64,000 nt of DNA from Phycisphaeraceae bacterium D3-23. Lineage in GTDB: Bacteria; Planctomycetota; Phycisphaerae; Phycisphaerales; Phycisphaeraceae. The notes under the pieces were generated by a model. That model was not told where the DNA came from, did not search any database, and was given only the letters and a program-made list of their open reading frames with translations. The stretch covers positions 3,844,001-3,908,000 of the forward strand of contig CP114179.1 of the NCBI GenBank assembly GCA_039555135.1, in the 5' to 3' direction. Below are positions 17,088 through 25,263 of the stretch, in pieces (the first letter of the stretch is position 1; every line of letters begins with the position of its first letter). The position numbers and the translations under genes are program-made.

Positions 17088-17786
17088 TTGAATCTCTACG
17101 TATCACACTCGGCGCGCTGTCTGGCAGCGAGCAGTTTACTCTGGGCCTCGGCCGCGTCGGGCGACATCATCTCGCCCGATGGCACGCTCTACACCATCAC
17201 CGACCAGACCCCGCCGATCAACGCCAACTACGCCGCCGACAACCTGTTCGACCAGGCCCTCGAGATCGGCGACGACCCGGGCAACGGCGACGACGAAGGC
17301 CGAAGCTGGGGGACGCTCTCGTCCGACGGCGCGAACGGCACGATCGGCGATGGCATCGGCCGCAGCGACGTCGTCGCGTTCGAGCTGGACCAGGTCTATC
17401 TCATCGATGCGCTGATCTACGCGCAACGGCAGTTCAACGACGACCCGGACCGCGACAAGAACGCGTCTGTCAGCATCTGGGCTAGCGAGACCACCGCCTT
17501 TACCACCGCCGACCCCGGCACCGCCGCAGACATCGTCGACCTCGTGCTGGATGTCACCGACGACACCTTCCTCTTCTACGCGCTGCCGACCACGATCTCG
17601 GGCCGGTACTTCCGTCTCGAGTTTGAGGACTCGCCGACGAACATGCGGTTCGACGAGTTCGGCAACCCCATCCCCAGCGCCGACTCCACAGGCGGCTCCG
17701 AGCTGCGCTTCAACAACGCCCCGGAGCCCGGCTCGCTCGCGCTGCTCGGGCTTGGCGCGATGGCGATGATTCGCCGTCGCCGCTGA
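17088..17786 (+). CDS. Secreted PEP-CTERM-type protein
   Basis: A 232-residue exported protein. The start is a TTG seven bases after a full AAGGAG; no ATG fits. The signal peptide ends near AASG|D, the body is Asp/Thr-rich and resembles a discoidin-like or galactose-binding sandwich, and the tail is APEPGSLALLGLGAMAM plus Arg residues. A strong intrinsic terminator follows at 17818-17845. Confidence 0.8.
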   Translation: MNLYVSHSARCLAASSLLWASAASGDIISPDGTLYTITDQTPPINANYAADNLFDQALEIGDDPGNGDDEGRSWGTLSSDGANGTIGDGIGRSDVVAFELDQVYLIDALIYAQRQFNDDPDRDKNASVSIWASETTAFTTADPGTAADIVDLVLDVTDDTFLFYALPTTISGRYFRLEFEDSPTNMRFDEFGNPIPSADSTGGSELRFNNAPEPGSLALLGLGAMAMIRRRR

Positions 17787-17817
17787 AGCGGCCCAGGCAC
17801 CCTCCTAAAATGCAACG

Positions 17818-17845
17818 AAGCCCCGGTATAGCCGGGGCTTTTCTT
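17818..17845 (+). terminator. Intrinsic terminator after the PEP-CTERM gene
   Basis: A perfect nine-pair stem AAGCCCCGG/CCGGGGCTT with a TATAG loop, followed by TTCTT. It lies 31 bases after the stop. Confidence 0.85.
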
Positions 17846-17942
17846 GCGCGGTGTTGTGCGGTGCAAAAGGCGGGGTGCTAAACGACCCACACGTACACCC
17901 GCACCCACGGAATACCTTGGCACTGATTCAGTTGCCTCGGCC

Positions 17943-18617
17943 TCAATCACCCGTGACCAGCACCTTGCCTGCGGCGACGCTGCCGAGTGTGGTCGGCGCG
18001 GCTCGGCCGACCTTGACGGTGATCGCGTCGGCGGCGGGGTCGTTGGTGATGACGGTGAGTTGCGTGCCGGGTGTGAGCCCGTTGCGCTCGGCGAATTGCA
18101 GGAACCGGGGCAGCGTGTCGAGCAGCCGCCCGACGGTAACGCTTTGACCCGGGCGGCAGTCGGTCAGCGGGCGCATCTCGATCGTGCGCATCGGCCCGCT
18201 CCCGGGCGCGGGCGGGATCGGCGAGCCGTGCGGGTCGGCGGTGGGGTGGCCCAGGTACGCGTCGAGCTTGTCGAGCACCTTCTCGGAGACGGCGTGCTCC
18301 AGCACCTCGGCCTCCTCGTGGACCTCGGCCCAGTCGAGCCCAAGTACCTGCACCAGGAACGTCTCGACGATGCGGTGGCGGCGCAACACCGCCCGCGCGA
18401 GCTTCCGCCCGCGCGCCGTGAGCCGGACGCCCTTGCGCGGGGTGTAGTCCAGCAGCCCCTCGTCGGCGAAGCGCTTGACCATCGTCGTCGCGGTGCCCGG
18501 CGTGACGTCGAGCGCTTCGGCCAGGTGGCCCATCGCGACGAGCCCACGGCCCGGCTGGCGCTGCTGGAGCTGGTACACGGCCTTGATGTAGTCCTGCGTC
18601 GTCGTCGATGCGTCCAT
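17943..18617 (-). CDS. DtxR/MntR-family metal-dependent repressor with FeoA-like tail
   Basis: A 224-residue metalloregulator, divergent from the metal ABC importer. The order is winged helix (YIKAVYQLQQ, then DVTPGTATTMVKRFADEGLL), dimerisation/metal domain (RRHRIVETFLVQVLGLDWAEVH, then EAEVLEHAVSE, ending DPHGSPIP), and a C-terminal SH3/FeoA-like domain (RPLTDCRPGQSVTVGRL). The His and Glu ligand positions of the family are present. AAGGA stands before the ATG at 18617. It probably represses the importer when metal is plentiful. Mn versus Fe cannot be told with certainty. Confidence 0.88.
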   Translation of the reverse strand: MDASTTTQDYIKAVYQLQQRQPGRGLVAMGHLAEALDVTPGTATTMVKRFADEGLLDYTPRKGVRLTARGRKLARAVLRRHRIVETFLVQVLGLDWAEVHEEAEVLEHAVSEKVLDKLDAYLGHPTADPHGSPIPPAPGSGPMRTIEMRPLTDCRPGQSVTVGRLLDTLPRFLQFAERNGLTPGTQLTVITNDPAADAITVKVGRAAPTTLGSVAAGKVLVTGD

Positions 18618-18626
18618 AACGTGTCC

Positions 18627-18684
18627 TTGACATGGAGATGTAGCTGGATATGATACATCGAGAAATAGACTTTGACCAATCAAA
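18627..18684 (+). promoter_or_regulatory. Metal importer promoter with overlapping palindromic operator candidates
   Basis: TTGACA (18627-18632), 16 bases, TATGAT (18649-18654) form a near-consensus promoter for the importer. An inverted repeat GATGTA, 11 bases, TACATC (18637-18659) overlaps the -10. A second, TTTGA-CCAA-TCAAA (18671-18684), lies in the leader. Both are suitable sites for the divergently encoded DtxR-family regulator. Confidence 0.6.
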
Positions 18685-18702
18685 CTAATGGGAGTGTCGG
18701 TG

Positions 18703-19638
18703 ATGCAAGACGGCGGTATCGGCTCGATGAAAAAGGTGTTTGCGGCGGGGCTGCTCGGCGCCCTCGTTTTGGCAGGCCTCGCCGGCTGCACGCAGGACGA
18801 GTCCGCCGAAGACGGCCGGATCACTATCGTCGCGACGACGACGATGATCGCGGACGCCGCGCGGGTGATCGCGGGTGACGACGCCGAGGTCGTGGGCATC
18901 ATGCGTGACGGCGAGGACCCGCACATCTACCGCGCCAAGCCCGCCGACGCGACCGCGATCGCCGATGCGGATGTCGTCCTCACCAACGGGCTTCATCTCG
19001 AAGCGACGCTGGGGCACATCGTCGAAAACAAAGCCACCGGCGTCGTCGCCCACCTCGCCGAGCAGGACGGCATCACCCCCATCACCGGTCAGGACGGCGA
19101 GGGCGCACCCGACCCGCACTGCTGGATGGATGTGCAGATCTTCAAGCAGTATGTCGAGGGCATCCGCGACGCGCTGGTCGAGGCGGACCCGGACCACGCC
19201 GAGGGCTACCGAGAACGCGCCGACGCCTACTTGGCCGAGCTCGACGCGTTGGATGCCTGGGTGCGCGAGCAGTTCGAGGCGGTGCCCGAGGCCCAGCGGG
19301 TTATCATCACGAGCCACGACGCGTTCAACTATTTTGGCCGGGCGTACGGTGTCGAGGTGCACGGCGTCGTGGGCATCAGCACCGAGCAGCAGGCGAGCCC
19401 GCGCGATATCCAGCGGCTCGAAACACTCGTGCGTGAGCGCGGCGTCAAGGCCGTGTTCCACGAGACGTCGGTGGTGCAGTCGCTCAATGACTTGGTTGAG
19501 CAGGTCGCCGACTCGACCGGCATCCGCGTGGGCGGCTCGCTCTACAGTGACTCGCTGGGCAAGCCCGACACGGACGCGGGCACCTACATCGGGATGATCC
19601 GGCACAACACCACGACGATGGTCGAGGCGCTGCGCTAG
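18703..19638 (+). CDS. Metal ABC transporter substrate-binding lipoprotein (ZnuA/MntA-like)
   Basis: Periplasmic metal-binding lipoprotein of the cluster 9 family. The lipobox is LAGLAGC, and the body carries the metal-site phrases GEDPHIYRAKPAD (His), DPHCWMDV (His), and the SHDAFNYFGRAYG stretch. A Glu or Asp ligand region HETSVVQSLND and the final DSLGKPDTDAGTYIGMIRHN follow. The pattern fits Mn, Fe or Zn. The ATG at 18703 has GGGAG at good spacing. The ATPase gene follows after 19 bases, so the operon is binding protein, ATPase, permease fusion. Confidence 0.9.
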   Translation: MQDGGIGSMKKVFAAGLLGALVLAGLAGCTQDESAEDGRITIVATTTMIADAARVIAGDDAEVVGIMRDGEDPHIYRAKPADATAIADADVVLTNGLHLEATLGHIVENKATGVVAHLAEQDGITPITGQDGEGAPDPHCWMDVQIFKQYVEGIRDALVEADPDHAEGYRERADAYLAELDALDAWVREQFEAVPEAQRVIITSHDAFNYFGRAYGVEVHGVVGISTEQQASPRDIQRLETLVRERGVKAVFHETSVVQSLNDLVEQVADSTGIRVGGSLYSDSLGKPDTDAGTYIGMIRHNTTTMVEALR

Positions 19639-19657
19639 CCCGGGCCAGAGTCCCACC

Positions 19658-20479
19658 ATGCTGAAAGCCGAGACACAACCCGATTTGACGCAGACGCCGG
19701 TCGTCCAGGCCGAAGGGCTCACCGTCGCGTACGACGCCCGGCCGGTGCTGCGGTCGGTCTCGTTCTCGGTCATGCCCGGCGAGATGGTCGGGGTGATCGG
19801 CCCCAACGGCGCGGGCAAGAGCACGCTGCTCAAGTGTATGCTCGGGCTCATCGACGCCGACTACGGCCGGGTCCGTCTGTTCGGCGATTCGGTGCGGTCG
19901 CAGCGCGGGCGGGTGGCGTACGTGCCGCAGACCGAGTCGGTGGACTGGGACTTCCCGGTGACGGTGTTCGATGTCGTGATGATGGGGCGGGCGCTCTCGG
20001 GACCATTGGGCTGGCCACGCAAGGGCGATAAGCAGTCGGCCGCGCGGGCGCTCGAGCAGGTCGGGATGGCGAAGTTCGCGAAGCGACACATCCGCCAGCT
20101 CTCGGGCGGGCAGCAGCGGCGCGTGTTCCTCGCGCGGGCGCTGTGCCAGGAGGCGGAGTTGCTGCTGCTCGACGAGCCATTCGCCGGGGTGGATGCCGCG
20201 TCGGAGCAGGCGATCTTTACGCTGATCGACGACATCCGCGACCTGGGCAAGACCGTCATGGTCGTGAACCACGACCTGTCGATCCTCGAGCGCTTTGACC
20301 GGGTCCTGATGCTGAACCAGCGTGTGATCGCGCTGGGCCCGCCGGGCGAGACCGTGAACGATGACAACCTGCGCGCGACGTATGGCGGCCGGCTGTCGCT
20401 GCTCGACCAGGCGGACGAGACGCTGCGGCGTCGGAGAATGAACCGTGACCCCCACCTTGATCGCACTACTCCAGATTAG
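19658..20479 (+). CDS. Metal ABC transporter ATP-binding protein
   Basis: A 273-residue ABC ATPase. The Walker A is GPNGAGKST, the signature LSGGQQRR, the Walker B ELLLLDEPF and the switch His in VVNHDLS. The phrase PQTESVDWDFPVTVFDVVMMGR after the Q-loop is typical of the Mn/Fe/Zn importer ATPases. Its 3' end overlaps the permease gene by 35 bases, so the two are translationally linked. Confidence 0.93.
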   Translation: MLKAETQPDLTQTPVVQAEGLTVAYDARPVLRSVSFSVMPGEMVGVIGPNGAGKSTLLKCMLGLIDADYGRVRLFGDSVRSQRGRVAYVPQTESVDWDFPVTVFDVVMMGRALSGPLGWPRKGDKQSAARALEQVGMAKFAKRHIRQLSGGQQRRVFLARALCQEAELLLLDEPFAGVDAASEQAIFTLIDDIRDLGKTVMVVNHDLSILERFDRVLMLNQRVIALGPPGETVNDDNLRATYGGRLSLLDQADETLRRRRMNRDPHLDRTTPD

Positions 20480-21740
20480 CCCGGACCAGGCGCTCGAGCC
20501 CTGGACGCTGCGCTGGCTGACGCAGACGCTGTGCACGATGCTCGTGGGGACGACCTGCGGGCTGCTGGGCTGCTTCGTCGTGCTGCGCCGTATGGCGCTC
20601 ATCGGCGATGCGCTGTCGCACGCCGTCCTGCCCGGCGTGGTGCTCGCGTTCCTCTTTACAGGCGACACGCAGCCGATCCCGCTGCTCATCGGCGCAACGC
20701 TATCGGGCATCATCACGACCGTCCTCATCTCCCTCGTCGTCCGCACCAGCCGAACCAAGGAGGACTCGTCGATCGGCATCGTGTTTACCGCGATGTTCGC
20801 GATCGGGATCGTGCTGCTCAGTGGGCTCGAGACCTCGACGCACTTCGACCTGGGCTGCTTCCTCTTCGGCGAGCCATTAGCGATCGGCGCGGGCGAGCTG
20901 TGGATGATGGGCATCATCTGTCCGCTCGTCATCGGCGCGGTGGTGCTGATGTACCACCGGCTCAAGCTCATCAGCTTCGACCCGACCGTCGCCGCCGCGA
21001 TGGGGGTCTCGGTGGTGCTGACGCACTACCTCCTGATGGGGCTCTTGTCGGTGACGGTCGTGGCCGGGCTTAAGACGACGGGCGTGATCCTCGTGGTCGC
21101 GATGGTGATCACACCCGCCAGCGCGGCGTATCAGCTCACTAACCGTTTCAACATAATGCTCATCCTCTCGGCCGTGTTCGGCGCGGTCTCGGCGGGTGTC
21201 GGCATGTCGGTCGCGTTTGTGTTCAACTCGCCCACGGGGCCGGCGATGGTGCTTGTCGCGGGCGGCATCTTCGCGCTGTCCGTCCTCTTCAGCCCGAACC
21301 ACGGCTGGGTGTTCGACCGCCTGCGTCGCTTGCGCCTCGCACGCCACGTCGCTGCCGAAGACGTACTCAAAGCGCTCTACCGCCTGGGCCCGCAGCCCGC
21401 GGACGCCTGGGTCGAGCCCGTCGGCGGCGAGACCGGGCTGTCGCCCCGCAAGCTGCTCAAGACGATCGCGCGACTACGCGACGAGGCGGTCGTCGCGTTC
21501 ATCGAAGGCCGGCTCGCGCTGACCGAGGCCGGCTCACGCCACGCCCGCGAGCTCGTGCGGTCGCACCGTCTGTGGGAAACGTACCTCGTCAACGAGGCGG
21601 GCATCCCCGTCGAGGCCGTACACGACCCGGCCGAGCGGCTGGAGCACGCGCACGAACTCAGCGATGCGCTCTTCGAGGCGCTTGGCCAGCCCGACCAGGA
21701 CCCGCACGGCTCGGAGATCCCGCGCGTGTCTGATGAATAG
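20445..21740 (+). CDS. Metal ABC permease fused to a C-terminal DtxR-type repressor domain
   Basis: A 431-residue fusion. Residues 1-290 are a cluster 9 ABC permease with eight or so membrane helices and the phrases RRMALIGDALSHAVLPG and AMVITPASAAYQL. Residues 300-431 are a DtxR-like repressor: a winged-helix segment (LSPRKLLKTIARLRDEAVV), then a metal/dimerisation segment. His374 and Glu378 sit in SHRLWETYL, His393, Glu400 and His401 in VHDPAERLEHAH, and it ends DPHGSEIP. The same architecture is known in chlamydial YtgCR, where cleavage frees the repressor. The GTG start has GGAG at good spacing and overlaps the ATPase gene. Confidence 0.9.
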   Translation: MTPTLIALLQISPDQALEPWTLRWLTQTLCTMLVGTTCGLLGCFVVLRRMALIGDALSHAVLPGVVLAFLFTGDTQPIPLLIGATLSGIITTVLISLVVRTSRTKEDSSIGIVFTAMFAIGIVLLSGLETSTHFDLGCFLFGEPLAIGAGELWMMGIICPLVIGAVVLMYHRLKLISFDPTVAAAMGVSVVLTHYLLMGLLSVTVVAGLKTTGVILVVAMVITPASAAYQLTNRFNIMLILSAVFGAVSAGVGMSVAFVFNSPTGPAMVLVAGGIFALSVLFSPNHGWVFDRLRRLRLARHVAAEDVLKALYRLGPQPADAWVEPVGGETGLSPRKLLKTIARLRDEAVVAFIEGRLALTEAGSRHARELVRSHRLWETYLVNEAGIPVEAVHDPAERLEHAHELSDALFEALGQPDQDPHGSEIPRVSDE

Positions 21741-21987
21741 TTCACCGCAGAGTGCGCGGAGGACGGGGAGGGAGGCAGGGGGAGTGGCCACAGATTTCAC
21801 AGATGAACACAGATCGAAATTCTGACACGTTCTGCTCTGGGAGTTGGAACCAAGGTAGCGATGCGTTCTCGTACAGCGATGTTGCTTTCTCATTGTTTAG
21901 AATCTGTGCCCATCTGTGAAATCTGTGGCCGCTTCTGCTGCCGGCCCTCGCCTCACTCTGCGTCCTCTGCGCCCTCTGCGGTAAAAC
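21741..21987. repeat. Family F nested inverted repeats
   Basis: An outer pair (TTCACCGCAGAG at 21741 and its complement CTCTGCGGTAAAA near 21974) encloses an inner pair (CCACAGATTTCACAGATG at about 21788 and CATCTGTGAAATCTGTGG at about 21911). The centre is AT-richer and shows no gene. The outer arm begins directly after the permease stop codon. Confidence 0.85.
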
Positions 21988-22028
21988 TCCCTCGAACACC
22001 CCACCCAGCGCCCGCGTAAACTAGTTAC

Positions 22029-22754
22029 ATGAGCGAACTCGTCGCACAGATCATCGGGGTGACCAAGGTCTACCAGAAGAACAAGGCCGCGCCGCCGGTG
22101 CATGCGCTGCGCGGGATCGACATGGACCTGCCCAAGGGGCAGTACTTGTCGATCATGGGGCCGTCGGGCTCGGGCAAGTCGACGCTGATGAACGTGATCG
22201 GCTGCCTGGATCGGCCGACGCAGGGCCAGTACCTACTGGGCGGCGCGGACGTCGCGGTGATGGAAGATACCGAGCTCTCCAAAGCGCGCGGCCGACACCT
22301 CGGGTTTGTGTTCCAGGCGTTCAACCTGATCCCGCAGCTGACCGTGCTGGAGAACGTCGCGGTGCCGCTGTTTTACCAGGGCATCCCCAAGGGCGAGCGC
22401 AGCCGACGCGCGGCCGCGGTGCTGGAACGGGTCGAGCTCGGCGACCGTATGACGCATCGGCCGGGCCAGCTCTCGGGCGGGCAGATGCAGCGCGTCGCGA
22501 TCGCGCGGGCGCTGGTGAACGAGCCGAGCATCCTGCTCGCCGACGAGCCGACGGGCAACCTCGATACGAAGACGGGCGACACGATCCTCGGGCTGTTCGA
22601 TGAGCTGCACGCCCAGGGGCTGACGATCGTGATGGTGACGCACGACCCCGCGATGGCCGACCGTTGCGAGCGCGTGGTCCGGCTGATGGACGGGCTGATC
22701 GACGTGGACGAGCAGGGGGGCAAGGCCAAGCTCTCCGCTACCGCGTCGGCCTAA
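22029..22754 (+). CDS. ABC transporter ATP-binding protein (LolD/MacB type)
   Basis: A 241-residue ATPase of the LolD/MacB/FtsE-like group. The Walker A is GPSGSGKST, the Q-loop phrase FVFQAFNLIPQLTVLENV, the signature LSGGQMQRVAIARAL, the Walker B ILLADEPTGNLD, and the switch TIVMVTHD. This group powers lipoprotein release or efflux by mechanotransmission with an FtsX-like permease, but no such permease is adjacent. The neighbour 15 bases downstream is a DNA methyltransferase. Confidence 0.9.
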   Translation: MSELVAQIIGVTKVYQKNKAAPPVHALRGIDMDLPKGQYLSIMGPSGSGKSTLMNVIGCLDRPTQGQYLLGGADVAVMEDTELSKARGRHLGFVFQAFNLIPQLTVLENVAVPLFYQGIPKGERSRRAAAVLERVELGDRMTHRPGQLSGGQMQRVAIARALVNEPSILLADEPTGNLDTKTGDTILGLFDELHAQGLTIVMVTHDPAMADRCERVVRLMDGLIDVDEQGGKAKLSATASA

Positions 22755-22769
22755 CGTATCATCCCCGCT

Positions 22770-23642
22770 ATGCCGGACGCCGAAACGCAACCCACGCTCA
22801 CCATCCACCACGGCGACAACCTCGCGGTGCTGCCGACGCTGGCCGACGCGTCGTTCGGCCTGATCTACATCGACCCGCCATTCAACACGGGCAAGACGCA
22901 GGGGCGGACGCAGATCAAGACCGTGCGCGACGACGAAGGCGACCGCGTGGGCTTCCAAGGCAAGCGCTACCGCACGGAGGAAGTGGGCCGGCAGTCCTAC
23001 GGCGACACCTTCGACGACTTGGGCGCGTTCCTCGAACCGCGCCTGCACGAGGCGTACCGCCTGCTTGCGCAGGATGGCAGTTTCCTCCTGCACCTCGATT
23101 ACCGGGAGGTCCACTACGCGAAGGTGATGCTCGACGGGATTTTTGGCAGGGCGTCGTTTATCAACGAGATCATCTGGGCCTACGACTACGGCGGGCGTTC
23201 GAAATCGCGCTGGCCCGCCAAACACGACAACATCCTGTGGTACGCGAAGAACCCGAAGCGCTACACGTTCGACTACGACGCGATGGACCGCATCCCGTAC
23301 ATGGCCCCGGGTTTGGTGACACCGGAGAAGGCCGCGCGGGGCAAGACGCCGACCGATGTGTGGTGGCACACGATCGTGAGCCCGAACGGCAAGGAAAAGA
23401 CCGGCTATCCGACGCAGAAGCCGCTGGGGGTCTTGGAGCGGATCATCAAAGTCCACAGCAAGCCCGGCGATACCGTGCTTGACTTCTTCGCAGGCAGCGG
23501 GACAACGGGGGAAGCGGCGCTGAAGAATGGGCGGAGCTGTGTGTTGATCGACGAGAGCGCGGATGCGGTTTCGGTGATGCGTGAACGATTAAAGGCATGG
23601 ACTGGTTGCTTAAGCAACCAGTCCGGGCCAGTGTCATCTTGA
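22770..23642 (+). CDS. Solitary beta-class DNA methyltransferase (N6-adenine or N4-cytosine)
   Basis: A 290-residue methyltransferase. The catalytic motif IV DPPF is at 35-38, before the AdoMet motif I FFAGSGTT at 239-246, which defines the beta class. The region between (about 90-215) is the target-recognition part, including WAYDYGGRSKSRWPAKHDN. DPPF suggests N6-adenine or N4-cytosine. No restriction enzyme is nearby, so it is probably an orphan regulatory or epigenetic enzyme. Its last codons include a perfect 26-base palindrome, so the final 10 or so residues may not be native. Confidence 0.88.
   Translation: MPDAETQPTLTIHHGDNLAVLPTLADASFGLIYIDPPFNTGKTQGRTQIKTVRDDEGDRVGFQGKRYRTEEVGRQSYGDTFDDLGAFLEPRLHEAYRLLAQDGSFLLHLDYREVHYAKVMLDGIFGRASFINEIIWAYDYGGRSKSRWPAKHDNILWYAKNPKRYTFDYDAMDRIPYMAPGLVTPEKAARGKTPTDVWWHTIVSPNGKEKTGYPTQKPLGVLERIIKVHSKPGDTVLDFFAGSGTTGEAALKNGRSCVLIDESADAVSVMRERLKAWTGCLSNQSGPVSS
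23599..23624. repeat. Perfect 26-base palindrome at the 3' end of the methyltransferase gene
   Basis: GGACTGGTTGCTT is followed directly by its exact reverse complement, with no loop base. It lies inside the frame of the methyltransferase, about 18 bases before its stop. Confidence 0.9.
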
Positions 23643-23661
23643 AAACTTTTGAGCCCCTGCT

Positions 23662-23859
23662 TTAGATCTGGTCCGCCTCTTCGTACTCTTTGAACTCGCC
23701 GCGCTCGGTGGCTTCCTTGACGTACTCGCCGAACTCGGCGTGTTTGTAGCTGATGAAGATGAACGCGTGCTGGAGCGTGAGCCACTCGATGTCGGTGGGG
23801 TCTTCGCTCAGGTCTTTGCGCAGGCGGTTGAGTTCGGCGAGGAGGGGTTCGGGTTTCAT
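23662..23859 (-). CDS. Small hypothetical protein, 65 aa
   Basis: An acidic, helical 65-residue protein (starts MKPEPLLAELNRLRKDLSEDP, ends YEEADQI) with an aromatic centre WLTLQHAFIFISYKHAEFG. Its composition looks coding, and it stands alone between the methyltransferase (convergent) and sucC (same direction). I do not recognise a family. It has no signal peptide or membrane helix, so it is probably cytoplasmic. Confidence 0.55.
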   Translation of the reverse strand: MKPEPLLAELNRLRKDLSEDPTDIEWLTLQHAFIFISYKHAEFGEYVKEATERGEFKEYEEADQI

Positions 23860-23870
23860 GGTGTAGTTGC

Positions 23871-23946
23871 TAGGGGTTAGGGCCTAGGGCCTAGGTGTTG
23901 TGTTTATCAGGCGATTCTTCCTAGGCCCTAGGCCCTAGCGCCTAAC
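23871..23946. repeat. Family C palindromic repeat, inverted pair
   Basis: TTAGGGCCTAGGGCCTAGG (23877-23895) and its near-complement CCTAGGCCCTAGGCCCTAG (23920-23938), then CGCCTAAC. The pair fills most of the 93 bases between a small gene and the stop of sucC. Further copies lie at 40117, 53991-54166 and 59111. Confidence 0.85.
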
Positions 23947-23952
23947 AACATC

Positions 23953-25152
<1,200 letters not shown>

Positions 25153-25263
25153 GGGGATTTAGCGGTGTGGGTAGGGGGTCGGTGGGGCGGGGATGATAGC
25201 CCGAATAGGGGGCGTCTGCCAAGCTCGTAACGACGCGGCGATGGCTGAGGGTGCTTGCGTTTG

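Noticed and set aside
22770-23642. A restriction-modification system
   Set aside because: Only the methyltransferase is present. Neighbours are an ABC ATPase and a 65-residue protein without nuclease motifs.
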